A stretch of 64,000 bases of DNA from Desulfobulbaceae bacterium UBA2276 (GTDB lineage Bacteria; Desulfobacterota; Desulfobulbia; Desulfobulbales; Desulfocapsaceae), in the NCBI GenBank assembly GCA_002347085.1, contig DDWW01000018.1, positions 9,329 to 73,328 on the forward strand, given 5' to 3'. Every line of letters begins with the position of its first letter. The stretch's first letter is position 1. The position numbers were made by a program, and so were the translations under genes. The notes under the pieces were generated by a model. It had not been told where the DNA came from. It saw only the letters and a list, made by a program, of their open reading frames with translations, and did no database searches. Below, one piece after another: positions 8,162 to 16,330 of the stretch.

Positions 8162-9583
8162 TTATCGTTTCAGGTTCATGAGGGAATTCATCATCTCATC
8201 GACCGTGGAGAGGAATTTGGCGGATGATTCAAAGCCGCGCTGGAAGAGGATAAGGTTGATCATCTCTTCATCGAGTGATACACCAGCCAGTCCATCACGC
8301 ATATTTTGCAACTGTACCATTGCATCCTCGGCCCCGCCTAACGAGAGTTCGTTCTGATTGGCCATGATGCCGACTGTGGCGGTCATCTTACCATAAAAGG
8401 CATCAAAATTGTCAGAACCATTGATGAGAGTAGTTTCGCCCAGATTAGCAATGAGCAGGGCGTTACGGTTATCGCCAGGGGCAATGGCCGTTGCTGGCGG
8501 GACGATGGTGCCGGCCGCAACTTGATTGGAGTCGGTGAGGTCCACGGCGATGTTTCTGGCGGCATCCTTCCAGAGAGGATCTGTGGCCAGGGGCGGTGGC
8601 GGAATAGGGGTGAAGAAGTTTCGGCCGGAGATCGAATCAAGCCCTGCTCCTGCTGTATGGACGGCGTTGACCGCATTGGTTATCTCGTAGGCCAGTTGAT
8701 CCAGATTGTCATTGAGCCCGGGGATAACAACGTCACGGATATTGACCAGACCGTAAAACTCTCCGCCTAAGTTATTCAGGCCTATGTCTCTGGTGACCCC
8801 GCCGCTATGCAGCACCAAGTCAAGATCCTGGCCGTTGGGAACCGCCTCGATGGTCATGGGTTCGGTTCCTTGAACCAGCGGCAGGCCACCCGGAAGCTGA
8901 ACAGCCATCATGCCCTTGGAATCATAATATGTTTGGACGCCAAGGCTTGAGGCCAACTCTTTAGCCAGCATGTCACGACGGTCTCGGGCGCTATTGGCGG
9001 TTTGGCCTTGAATCTCGACGGTGAAAATACGGGAGTTGAGCTCGGCAATTTCGGTAATTTGGGAATTGACGGCATCCACCTTGGAAATGAGGGAGTCGTT
9101 GATGTTTTGCTGAACCGTGTTCAGGTCGTTGGTGATGGTGTGAAAGTTCTCGGCCAGCAACTCGCCACGTTGAATAACGATGTCGCGTTCCACCAAGCCG
9201 CTGGGGTTGACAGAGAGCTCCTGCCAGGAGTCAAAAAAACTGTCGATTTCCGTGGCCAGGTTATTGTCGGTGATGCTGAATACCCGTTCGAGTTCGGCAA
9301 GAGGATTGGCTTGACCGCTCTGGAGGCCAAATTCGATGGATTTTTCCTGGAGCTGGTTGGTGACAAAGGTGTCATGGTCGCGCCGGACATTGGAGACGAT
9401 AACTCCCTGGCCAATAAAGAAACCGCCGAAATTCATGGAAGGATAGGGCGTGAGTTCCGCGCTTTGCCTTGAGTATCCAGCGGTGTTGACGTTGGAGATA
9501 TTGTTGCCGATGATCTCCATGGATTTTTGGTTCACTTCCAGGGAGGTCCTGCCGGCATTGAGGGCGGTGAATAATCCAGCCAT
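8162..9583 (-). CDS. flgK: Flagellar hook-filament junction protein FlgK (HAP1)
   Basis: This 473-residue FlgK joins the hook to FlgL and the filament. The N-terminus contains the axial-protein motif NQKSMEIIGNNISNVNTAGY, and the C-terminus has VSLDEEMINLILFQRGFESS followed by the coiled-coil SAKFLSTVDEMMNSLMNLK. It is shorter than the E. coli protein (about 547 residues), mainly in the middle variable domain. AAGGA lies nine bases before the ATG. A sigma-28 promoter at 9655-9682 drives it with flgL and probably csrA-fliW. Confidence 0.94.
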   Translation of the reverse strand: MAGLFTALNAGRTSLEVNQKSMEIIGNNISNVNTAGYSRQSAELTPYPSMNFGGFFIGQGVIVSNVRRDHDTFVTNQLQEKSIEFGLQSGQANPLAELERVFSITDNNLATEIDSFFDSWQELSVNPSGLVERDIVIQRGELLAENFHTITNDLNTVQQNINDSLISKVDAVNSQITEIAELNSRIFTVEIQGQTANSARDRRDMLAKELASSLGVQTYYDSKGMMAVQLPGGLPLVQGTEPMTIEAVPNGQDLDLVLHSGGVTRDIGLNNLGGEFYGLVNIRDVVIPGLNDNLDQLAYEITNAVNAVHTAGAGLDSISGRNFFTPIPPPPLATDPLWKDAARNIAVDLTDSNQVAAGTIVPPATAIAPGDNRNALLIANLGETTLINGSDNFDAFYGKMTATVGIMANQNELSLGGAEDAMVQLQNMRDGLAGVSLDEEMINLILFQRGFESSAKFLSTVDEMMNSLMNLKR

Positions 9584-9654
9584 GTTGTGGGGTCCTTGGT
9601 TAGGGAAATAAAATATTACTTATCATACGGGGTTGTTGAGTTCTGTATGCTGAT

Positions 9655-9682
9655 ATATCGGTAAAAGATGGGGGATTGTTTA
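9655..9682 (-). promoter_or_regulatory. Sigma-28 promoter of flgK
   Basis: On the minus strand CCTAAAC (TAAA at 9682-9679) is followed after exactly 16 bases by ACCGATAT (9662-9655). The predicted transcript starts about 65 bases upstream of the flgK ATG. A composite hairpin repeat abuts the -35 box on its upstream side. Confidence 0.72.
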
Positions 9683-9905
9683 GGTGCCGTTGCAAAAAGA
9701 GCAAGACTCTTCTTGATCTTTTTGCCTGCGCCCCTTGTTCGAATACCCAGTAAGCCGTGGTAACAAAATAACATAGCCATTTGGTTGACAGGAACGGTAT
9801 AAGGATCTGTAACGAAACGAGCATAAATGGCCAAGTTATTTCGTAACGGTACCTGAGTTGTCAAATGAGCAGTGTTCTTTTTTGCTTGCAGCGGCATCTG
9901 GCAGA
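9679..9905. repeat. Degenerate composite hairpin repeats upstream of flgK
   Basis: The 9584-10389 gap has no gene. Next to the flgK promoter are diverged copies of the hairpin family: about 9684-9732 (GCAAAAAGAGCAAG facing CTTGATCTTTTTGC), and 9765-9870, where TAACAAAATAAC and CTGTAACGAAACGAG / GTTATTTCGTAACGG recur, ending in CTGGCAGATAC near 9890, the conserved tail motif of the family. The stretch 9960-10150 shows nothing recognisable. Confidence 0.6.
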
Positions 9906-10149
9906 TACAAGGCGGTGTGATGAAAGAACCATATCCTGTGCTGGAAGGTTGGGATGGAGCTGAGTGGGAAATAGAGTTGTGAAGCGGGGGAGGAGCATCC
10001 ATGAACCGGATTTTTAGGTGGTATATGGGAACCAGAAATGATAGAGGCGGATTACAAACCTGCCTATGGGTTGGGGAAAATGCAGGATGGGGGATTAAGC
10101 CGTTGTAATAAAAATACTCTAAAAAGCAGGGGATAGAAACGGGCGAGGG

Positions 10150-10394
10150 CCATTAGCGAATGAGCGGGAAGCATGCTCATTCACGAACGACATAAGGTGC
10201 TGTAATAAAATGAGCAAAAATGCATTGCTTATTCCATAACGGAACCTTGTATGATCGATCGTCGGCAGATGTAGCCTGCCAGACGCCACGCCAGAAAACA
10301 GCAGAACAGATTGCTGTTTTCTGGACGTTGCATAAGAGTCCGTAAGCTGAAAAGAGTAAAAAGAGCCTTGCTCTTTTCAGCAACGGCCTCTAAA
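10150..10394 (-). repeat. Composite hairpin repeat starting at the flgN stop codon
   Basis: Read on the minus strand the element begins TTTAGAGGCCGTTG, and its TAG is the stop codon of flgN. Hairpin A has GCTGAAAAGAG / CTCTTTTCAGC, followed by ACTCTTATGCAACG. Hairpin B has CCAGAAAACAGCA around the loop ATCTGTTC, and the tail GGCAGGCTACATCTGCC forms a third small stem. Beyond it a second diverged copy (10156-10250) has GAATGAGC / GCTCATTC and the segment GACATAAGGTGCTGTAA. Confidence 0.72.
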
Positions 10395-10743
10395 CTCGGC
10401 CCGAGAGAAGTCGGCCGTTGACGGGCGCGGCAACGGTGCCGGCGGTTGCGGAATAGGTGGAGGTTACAGTGCGCTTGCCGAAAAATTCCATGGTTTGCCG
10501 GATCCAGCCTAAGGTGGACTTGAACAGATAGGCGTTACGGCGGTTTTCATGGCGAATCTGGGTGGCAATGGTCTTGTCGGACGGATCGATAGTCTGGGTA
10601 TGGGCGAGGATCTGCAACAGCTCTTCCTTCTCGGCCATCACTCGGGTCATGGCGGGAAGGTTCAGGATTTTGGCGCATTCCCGTTCTTCGATGAGCAGGT
10701 CACGGAGACGGAGGAGATACTCGTGGGTCGTATGAGTGCTCAT
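10390..10743 (-). CDS. flgN: FlgN-like chaperone for FlgK/FlgL
   Basis: This 117-residue, mostly helical protein fits the FlgN family, the export chaperones of the hook-filament junction proteins. The sequence shows long amphipathic helices (LLRLRDLLIEERECAKILNL, VMAEKEELLQIL) and a C-terminal flexible end. Its start codon overlaps the flgM stop by four bases (ATGA), and flgM-flgN-flgK is a common gene order. The stop codon TAG coincides with the start of a composite hairpin repeat. Sequence similarity in this family is weak, so the call rests on context as well. Confidence 0.8.
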   Translation of the reverse strand: MSTHTTHEYLLRLRDLLIEERECAKILNLPAMTRVMAEKEELLQILAHTQTIDPSDKTIATQIRHENRRNAYLFKSTLGWIRQTMEFFGKRTVTSTYSATAGTVAAPVNGRLLSGRV

Positions 10744-11036
10744 ATCTGTTTCTCCTCCAGCAGAAACTGCATCAGGCTGCTGGCTACCTTGTTGAGATCG
10801 GGTTGATAGGAGCCGTCGGCAATCTGGGCCTTGAGTTCCTGAACCCTTTCGTTGCGCTGGGTTTGCATACTCCCTCCTGTTGCCTGGGCCTTCTGCACAT
10901 TCTGCAGGACCGATGAGAATTGGACCTGATCCTTGCCTTGACTTTCGCCTGTTTTTTTACCGGCCTGGGTCTTGTCGGCCTTTTTCATGGCCCCAATTTG
11001 AGCAAGTCCGCCAACTCCTAAAAATTCTATACTCAT
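10740..11036 (-). CDS. flgM: Anti-sigma-28 factor FlgM
   Basis: This 98-residue protein is FlgM, which holds FliA inactive until the hook is complete and is then exported through it. The C-terminal half shows the sigma-binding helices: RNERVQELKAQIADGSYQPD, then LNKVASSLMQFLLEE. The N-terminal half is disordered and Lys/Gln-rich, as is usual. GAGAGGTG precedes the ATG. It lies 18 bases after orf197 and overlaps flgN, so all three share the sigma-28 promoter at 11747-11774, giving negative feedback on FliA. Confidence 0.93.
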   Translation of the reverse strand: MSIEFLGVGGLAQIGAMKKADKTQAGKKTGESQGKDQVQFSSVLQNVQKAQATGGSMQTQRNERVQELKAQIADGSYQPDLNKVASSLMQFLLEEKQI

Positions 11037-11054
11037 AATATCACCTCTCTCTTC

Positions 11055-11648
11055 TTATGCCGGCTGGCCGGAAGTTGCGTTATCCGCCCAGGCGTCAAGC
11101 TTTTCCATTACCGCATCATACGTTTTGTAAGATATGTCAGGGAGTGTTCCCCCAAAGGCCTTCAAGGCCTCGTTAAAACCCTTGTCCACACCTTCCTTAA
11201 TTGCTGCCAGTCGGGACGGATCACCGCCAGCCATACCAATGGCAAAATCTACTATACGATCAGAGGTTTGCTTAACTCCAAAATAACCATCGTCGGCAAT
11301 TAAGGCCTGGGCATCCTCCTGGGTCAGTTGGCTGATGTCGATTTCCTGGCTGCCGGTGGCAATCTTGAAATCAACTCCCTGCTCTTTAAGGATATTTAAC
11401 ACTAATCCCCGCAAGAGGTCAAATCCATCGCCCTTGATATTTGGATCCATGGTCAGCGAGCTGGAGTAGGTCGCTGCACTTTCCTGCCGTTGGCTGATGG
11501 TGACGGTATCACTGACAGAAGCACCTTTGATTGTGGAATTTTCATTTGTTACCGGCCCTTGCGTTCCCACCGGTTGAAGGTGCTTGTTGTTGTGTTGTTG
11601 CAGAACTTTGGGGTCAATGTGGGCCTGATTGCTGATGGTGTTAGCCAT
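11055..11648 (-). CDS. Conserved protein of unknown function, first gene of the flgM-flgN unit
   Basis: This 197-residue soluble protein has no signal peptide. The first 75 residues are polar and probably unstructured. The rest looks folded: GFDLLRGLVLNILKEQGVDF, a segment ISQLTQEDAQALIADDGYFG, RIVDFAIGMAGGDPSRL and the C-terminal GGTLPDISYKTYDAVMEKLD. I do not recognise a named domain with confidence; I recall similar C-terminal regions in uncharacterised proteins of related bacteria. It has a strong AAGGAGG ribosome site and its own sigma-28 promoter, and precedes flgM by 18 bases, so a role in late flagellar assembly or regulation is likely but not shown. Confidence 0.7.
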   Translation of the reverse strand: MANTISNQAHIDPKVLQQHNNKHLQPVGTQGPVTNENSTIKGASVSDTVTISQRQESAATYSSSLTMDPNIKGDGFDLLRGLVLNILKEQGVDFKIATGSQEIDISQLTQEDAQALIADDGYFGVKQTSDRIVDFAIGMAGGDPSRLAAIKEGVDKGFNEALKAFGGTLPDISYKTYDAVMEKLDAWADNATSGQPA

Positions 11649-11746
11649 GATTTCGCCTCCTTGCGTTGCCCCCCATGCGTCCGTGCAGGAGGATAATGTG
11701 TGCTGTGTTTATGTGGGGGAGAAAAGTAAGTCTCCGCTTATAAACA

Positions 11747-11774
11747 ATATCGACAAGAAAAGGAGGAAAGTTTA
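11747..11774 (-). promoter_or_regulatory. Sigma-28 promoter of orf197-flgM-flgN
   Basis: On the minus strand CTAAA (TAAA at 11774-11771) is followed after exactly 16 bases by GTCGATAT (11754-11747), six of eight matches to GCCGATAA. The transcript would start about 90 bases upstream of the first gene. A composite hairpin repeat begins directly at the -35 box. Confidence 0.7.
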
Positions 11775-12070
11775 GAGGCCGTTATAAAATAAGCAGCGTT
11801 TTTCTGCTTGTTTTGTTACGGCCTCTTATGTCGCTTCAAGAAAATAGCCAATTTCTTTCGGCTGTTTTCTTGAGCGGCCCTTGTCGAATACCCAACAAGT
11901 TGCCAAATAAGCAGTGTTTTTCTGCTTATTCTGTTACGGCCTCTTATGTCGCTTCAAGAAAACAGCCAATTTCCTTCGGCCGTTTTCTTGAGCGGCCCTT
12001 CAAATAAGCAGTGTCTTTTGCTTGTCTGGTTACGGCCTCTGGCAGATAACATATAAGAGGTCGTTACAAA
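11771..12070 (+). repeat. Composite hairpin repeats between flgJ and orf197
   Basis: The 11649-12104 gap has no gene. It contains the promoter of orf197 and two near-identical repeat units. Each has hairpin A (AAATAAGCAG / CTGCTTGTTTT or a variant between GCCGTTA and TTACGGC), linker CTCTTATGTCG, and hairpin B with arms CTTCAAGAAAA and TTTTCTTGAGCG around AGCCAATTTCYTTCGGC. A third partial unit at 12003-12070 has CTGGCAGATAAC and a reversed end (TAAGAGGTCGTTAC). The two B hairpins differ at single bases in the stem. Confidence 0.75.
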
Positions 12071-12104
12071 ATTATTCCGGCAGCGGCGTATATCATTCCG
12101 GCAA

Positions 12105-12422
12105 TCATTTTTTATTTTCGATCTTGCCTTTCATCTGCTGGTACATGGCCTCGCCAATGCCTACGCCCTTACCGGCAGCGGTGGACTTCGCTATTTCCAT
12201 GTCCATCATCTCCTTGTAGAGATCGCTGGCCATATCTTTTTCAAAAAGGCCGCCCTCCGGCACGGTCTTACGCATGGCCTTATACATCTCCTGGATATAG
12301 ATGGCCTCAAACTCCCGACAGGATTTGCGTAATGATTGCAAATCTTTTTCTTTTCCGGAGGCAGGTGCCGGTTTTCCGGTGGCTCCAGCAGGTATATTCA
12401 GGGTGTCTATTGTTGATCGCAT
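12105..12422 (-). CDS. flgJ: Rod-binding protein (FlgJ N-terminal domain only)
   Basis: This 105-residue protein corresponds to the rod-capping domain of FlgJ: REFEAIYIQEMYKAMRKTVP, then GGLFEKDMASDLYKEMMDME and GVGIGEAMYQQM. The muramidase domain found in enterobacterial FlgJ is absent, as in many deltaproteobacteria, so another enzyme must open the peptidoglycan for the rod. It is the last gene of the long fliL-flgJ unit and follows flgI after 32 bases. Confidence 0.92.
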   Translation of the reverse strand: MRSTIDTLNIPAGATGKPAPASGKEKDLQSLRKSCREFEAIYIQEMYKAMRKTVPEGGLFEKDMASDLYKEMMDMEIAKSTAAGKGVGIGEAMYQQMKGKIENKK

Positions 12423-12454
12423 TGTTGTCTTGCTGTCCTGGCTCTGCTTGTAGA

Positions 12455-13567
12455 TTAGAGAACAACGAGTTCGCCCTGCATGGCGCCTGCGGCCTTAATA
12501 GCCTGAAAAATGGCAATGAGGTCTCGGGGAGTGGCGCCAAGGGCATTGAGGGCATCGGCGACCGCGCTGATGCTGACACCTTCTTTGACTACCATGAGCT
12601 CACCATCGTCTTCAGTGATACTCACGGTGCTTTGAGGGATGACCACGGTTTCGCCAGGGGCTAAGGGGTTGGGCTGGACGACATCAGCCGCTTCCTTGAT
12701 GGTGATAGAGAGGTTGCCATGGGAGACGGCAACGGTTGAGAGTCGCACATCCTGGCCCATGACGATAGTGCCGGTGCGCTCATTGATGACGACCTTGGCG
12801 TTGCTGTCAATCTTGATATTCAGGGATTCAAGCTGGGCGATGAACGGCACGGGCTGGGCCTTGAATGAGTCGGGGATGGTCACATCGACCGTGGTTGAAT
12901 CAATGGGGTTGGCGGTGTTCGGGCCAAAGGTGGTGTTGATCGCCTCACTCATGTGTGAGGCGGTGGTGAAATCAGCGGCGCGCAGGCGGTAAGAGAGGAC
13001 GCCGTTTTTGCCGAGCGCGACCGGTACGATCTGTTCAATGATGGCCCCGTTGGCGATACGGCCTACGGTGGGGTGATTTTTCTGGATCGTGGCTGCTTTG
13101 CCGCCGTAAGAGAAGGCTCCGATGGTCATGGGGCCTTGGGCCACGGCGTAGACCTTGCCATCCGGCCCTTTCAGAGAGGTCATGAGCAGATTGCCACCGG
13201 CCAGATTTACGGCATCTCCGATAGAGGCAACCATGACATCAATGGTGGAACCTGGTTTGGCAAAAGGCGGCAGAGCGGCGGTGACCATGACTGCTGCCAC
13301 ATTTTTTGATTTTATCTTGTCAAATTCGACAGGATTGATGGTGATGCCTTGACGCACCATCATATTATAGAGGGCCTGACGGGTGAAGAGGACTTTTTTC
13401 AGGTCATCACCAGTTCCGTTCAGGCCGGTTACCAATCCGTAGCCGATCAGTTGATTCTCGCGCACTCCCCCTAATTGGGCGATGTCTTTGATCCTGGTGC
13501 CGGTCGCAGTCTGGGCCAGTACTGCCGAGAAGAAAAGCAGGAAGCTGAATACTTTTATAACTTTCAT
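12455..13567 (-). CDS. flgI: Flagellar P-ring protein FlgI
   Basis: This 370-residue protein forms the periplasmic P ring around the rod. An N-terminal signal peptide (KVFSFLLFFSAVLAQTATG) is followed by the family signature TRIKDIAQLGGVRENQLIGY and GLVTGLNGTGDD. The C-terminal ATPRDLIAIFQAIKAAGAMQ is also diagnostic. I chose the ATG at 13567 because it gives a proper signal peptide; the frame stays open to 13741, but that part has no family match and overlaps flgH. No clear ribosome site is visible. Confidence 0.94.
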   Translation of the reverse strand: MKVIKVFSFLLFFSAVLAQTATGTRIKDIAQLGGVRENQLIGYGLVTGLNGTGDDLKKVLFTRQALYNMMVRQGITINPVEFDKIKSKNVAAVMVTAALPPFAKPGSTIDVMVASIGDAVNLAGGNLLMTSLKGPDGKVYAVAQGPMTIGAFSYGGKAATIQKNHPTVGRIANGAIIEQIVPVALGKNGVLSYRLRAADFTTASHMSEAINTTFGPNTANPIDSTTVDVTIPDSFKAQPVPFIAQLESLNIKIDSNAKVVINERTGTIVMGQDVRLSTVAVSHGNLSITIKEAADVVQPNPLAPGETVVIPQSTVSITEDDGELMVVKEGVSISAVADALNALGATPRDLIAIFQAIKAAGAMQGELVVL

Positions 13568-13646
13568 GATGGGGTGCCGGTTTTGTGCTGGTTTTCTCCT
13601 GGCTCCGTCGCATGGGAACCATGAGTATTCAAAGAAGTCAGGTAAT

Positions 13647-14342
13647 TCAGAACGGCCAGATATTGTCAATAATTCTGGTGCCCCAGCCTGGATTCTGCTT
13701 GTCGCTGACCGCGCCCTTGCCGGTGTAAGAGATTCGGGCATTCAGGACATGTTTGGAGTCAATGGTGTTATTGGCCATGATGTCAACCGGGCGGACAATG
13801 CCTGTTAAATAAATGACCTGGGTCTCGTCGTTGACCCTGACCTCTTTGCCGCCTCTGATTTTCAGGTTGCCATTAGGGTAAACCTGGATGACCTGGGTGG
13901 TAAGCGAGGCGACCAGGTCTTCTTTACGGACGGTCTTACCCGCGCCCTTAAAGGAGTTGGCAAAATTGGCCTCGAGCATGGTGGTCAAGTTGATGTTGGG
14001 ATTCTGGGCGATCATATCGGAGTTTTCAATACCCATCAGGTTGGGAATACCAGCGGTGAGGGAGCTGTCCCGATTAGAATTGGTGGAGGCCTCCTTGCTG
14101 GCGCTCGCCTTTTCCGAGATGGTGATGGTGACAATGTCGCCGGTGGTTCTGGCCTTGAGGTCGGCATAGAGAGAGTGCTGTTCGCCGGGCCAGAGCGAGC
14201 CGTCCGAGGCCGTACCGGTGGTGTCGGTCTGGATTTCTTCTATGGGCTCGGGAATAGTAACCATCTGTTCGTGCGGTTGGGCGCAAGAGGTGAGGAGACC
14301 GCTGTAAAGCAGGCCGAGCAGCAGGAGCGATAAGGGTTTCAT
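13647..14342 (-). CDS. flgH: Flagellar L-ring protein FlgH (lipoprotein)
   Basis: This 231-residue protein forms the outer-membrane L ring. The signal peptide ends in a lipobox (LLTSC), so it is lipid-anchored. Family motifs are SLWPGEQHSLYADLKARTTG, DIVTITISEKASASKEAST and the C-terminal RPVDIMANNTIDSKHVLNAR. The start codon directly follows the flgA stop, with GAGGT ten bases upstream inside flgA, indicating coupling. The order flgA-flgH-flgI-flgJ is typical. Confidence 0.95.
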   Translation of the reverse strand: MKPLSLLLLGLLYSGLLTSCAQPHEQMVTIPEPIEEIQTDTTGTASDGSLWPGEQHSLYADLKARTTGDIVTITISEKASASKEASTNSNRDSSLTAGIPNLMGIENSDMIAQNPNINLTTMLEANFANSFKGAGKTVRKEDLVASLTTQVIQVYPNGNLKIRGGKEVRVNDETQVIYLTGIVRPVDIMANNTIDSKHVLNARISYTGKGAVSDKQNPGWGTRIIDNIWPF

Positions 14343-15365
14343 TTAGATTTGTACCTCGACAAGTCCGGGTGCGGTCACGCGGGCGAAGATTTCTTTGTCG
14401 GAACTGGTGTTTTTGACCTTGATGATCTGATCTTGCTTGCCGTCAGTTTTGGCGATACCGCTGGCGGTAAGTTCCAGGCCGTCTTTTTGGCACAGGATCT
14501 TTACCAGCCCTCCTTTTTTAACGATCGGAGGGAATTCTATTGCTGTCAGCTCGACTACGGCCCCGGCCTTGATATTGCGGAGCAGCTTTTTACCAACGAC
14601 CTGGTTGAGTTGCAGGCAAGGCACCCGGAGGTCGGAGAGATCGCGCGGCTCCATTTGAATTTGGGGGGCGGTGATCAGGTCGTCGCGTTGCAGGCTGGAC
14701 GCGGCTACGGCCACGAGGGCTATGGCCTCCAGGGTGCCGCGGACAGAAAAGTTTTTGATGACCTGGTTATCAATCCGGCCAATGAGCGTGAAGCGGTTGC
14801 TGCCGATAAGCTCAGGATTTGAGGGGGTAACTTCCCATTTTATATCCCCGATGGGGACCAGAAAAGGTAAGGGCGGGTCTTTGGGGGTAAAGGTGTATTG
14901 GGCCTTGGGGAGTTCTTTGGCGCGCTCGCTTATATAGGCCTCGATGATTTCCTGAATTTTTTGGGCGGTCAGGGTGTTGCCCGAGCGTTCTACAGTCACC
15001 GAGGGGGCCCCGTGCCATGTGATTTCCGCTGGGGTAGCAAGTGTATTGATAAGTTTTTTGGAGATACTGTGCGTGTCAAGGACGATTTTTTGTCCGGCAT
15101 CCGGGCTTGCGGCTACGGACTGGCCGGCCAGGGCCTTGGCCAGCTCGGAATCGCTGTTTATGGTAGCGATTTCTGCCAGGGTGATAGAGGCACCGGGTAC
15201 GGTGGCGGCCCCGCGGAAGGTGATGTCAAAGGCCTGGACAGGGGTGGCCATTGCCAAAATCAGCAGAGTGATGAACAGGAAGAGTTGTCCATAGGCATGG
15301 CTGTTTGACCTTCGGTCTGGGCACTCTTTGCGATCTTCTCGTCCTGTTGTAGATGCCGTTTTCAT
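14343..15365 (-). CDS. flgA: Flagellar P-ring assembly chaperone FlgA
   Basis: This protein of about 340 residues is FlgA, the periplasmic chaperone for FlgI polymerisation. A signal segment (GQLFLFITLLILAMATPVQA) lies after an Arg-rich N-terminus of about 25 residues. The C-terminal SAF-like domain is clear: AVAASSLQRDDLITAPQIQM, NQVVGKKLLRNIKAGAVVEL and VKKGGLVKILCQKDGLELTA. It is longer than the E. coli protein (219 residues) because of an added N-terminal domain, as in other deltaproteobacteria. The start is uncertain: the ATG at 15365 is preferred over a TTG at 15380, and neither has a good ribosome site. Confidence 0.9.
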   Translation of the reverse strand: MKTASTTGREDRKECPDRRSNSHAYGQLFLFITLLILAMATPVQAFDITFRGAATVPGASITLAEIATINSDSELAKALAGQSVAASPDAGQKIVLDTHSISKKLINTLATPAEITWHGAPSVTVERSGNTLTAQKIQEIIEAYISERAKELPKAQYTFTPKDPPLPFLVPIGDIKWEVTPSNPELIGSNRFTLIGRIDNQVIKNFSVRGTLEAIALVAVAASSLQRDDLITAPQIQMEPRDLSDLRVPCLQLNQVVGKKLLRNIKAGAVVELTAIEFPPIVKKGGLVKILCQKDGLELTASGIAKTDGKQDQIIKVKNTSSDKEIFARVTAPGLVEVQI

Positions 15366-15392
15366 GGATGATGGGTACAAGTCCTGTCAGAA

Positions 15393-16178
15393 TTAAACCA
15401 GATTATTGGTGGTCTGCATCATCTCGTCGGAGGTCTGGATCGATTTGGAGTTGATCTCGTAGGCCCGTTGAGTGGTGATCATCGAGGCCATTTCCTCCAC
15501 GATATTGACGTTTGAACCTTCAATGTAGTTCTGGGCCAGGGTGCCATAACCATCAGAGCCAGGAGTTCCGGTCTGTGGGGTGCCGGAAGATGCTGATTCG
15601 ACGAAGAGATTTCGGCCCACAGACAAAAGACCTGAATTGTTGGTGAAGGTGGCGGTTTCCAGGGCGCCGATTTCGGTGCTGACGGTATCTTCACCAATAA
15701 TGGCGCTGATTATACCGGTTTCGCTGATCGTAACTTGTCTGGAGCCATCAGGAATAGTAATCGCCGGCATGATGGGGTAGCCATCGGAGGTGGTCAGGCG
15801 GCCATCGCCGTCTCTTTTGAAGGCGCCGGAGCGAGTGTATGCGGTGGTGCCATTGGGCATTTCCACTTGAAAGAAACCCATGCCTTCCAGGGCCACATCT
15901 AATTCGTTGCCGGTCTGGATTATGTCGCCTTCGGTAAAGACCTTCTGCACCGCGGCAGGACGAACGCCCAGACCAATCTGGATGCCGGTGGGAGACTCGG
16001 TGTCGGCGGAGGACTGGCTTCCCGGTACCTTCATGATCTGATACATGAGATCTTGAAAGTCGGCGCGGCTTTTTTTGAATCCGGTGGTGGAGACGTTGGC
16101 CAGGTTATTGGCAATGACATCCATGTTGAGCTGTTGACCTGTCATACCGGTTGTTCCGGTCCAGAGTGAGCGAATCAT
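15393..16178 (-). CDS. flgG: Flagellar distal rod protein FlgG
   Basis: This 261-residue protein is FlgG, the distal rod subunit. The N-terminus carries the axial motif MDVIANNLANVSTTGFKKSR and the C-terminus NVNIVEEMASMITTQRAYEI with SKSIQTSDEMMQTTNNL. Length matches the family (about 260). It follows flgF by 152 bases and precedes flgA closely. FlgG, FlgF and FlgE are related; the exact ASMITTQRAYEINSK end and 260-residue length separate FlgG from the others. Confidence 0.96.
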   Translation of the reverse strand: MIRSLWTGTTGMTGQQLNMDVIANNLANVSTTGFKKSRADFQDLMYQIMKVPGSQSSADTESPTGIQIGLGVRPAAVQKVFTEGDIIQTGNELDVALEGMGFFQVEMPNGTTAYTRSGAFKRDGDGRLTTSDGYPIMPAITIPDGSRQVTISETGIISAIIGEDTVSTEIGALETATFTNNSGLLSVGRNLFVESASSGTPQTGTPGSDGYGTLAQNYIEGSNVNIVEEMASMITTQRAYEINSKSIQTSDEMMQTTNNLV

Positions 16179-16330
16179 TGGTCGTGTCCTTATTGTGTGA
16201 GATCAATTGAAAACAGGTGACTGTTCAGGTAGATCGGTTGAAGGCTGAAGCAACAACCATGCGCATGGCGCACCCTCCAGCCGAACGAAGGATATTGCCT
16301 TCAGTCTTCAGCCTATCGACCTTCATCCTC

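Noticed and set aside
5279..12070. CRISPR array
   Set aside because: The repeats are dispersed, carry inverted arms that differ between copies, and have no constant repeat with unique spacers; no cas gene is present.
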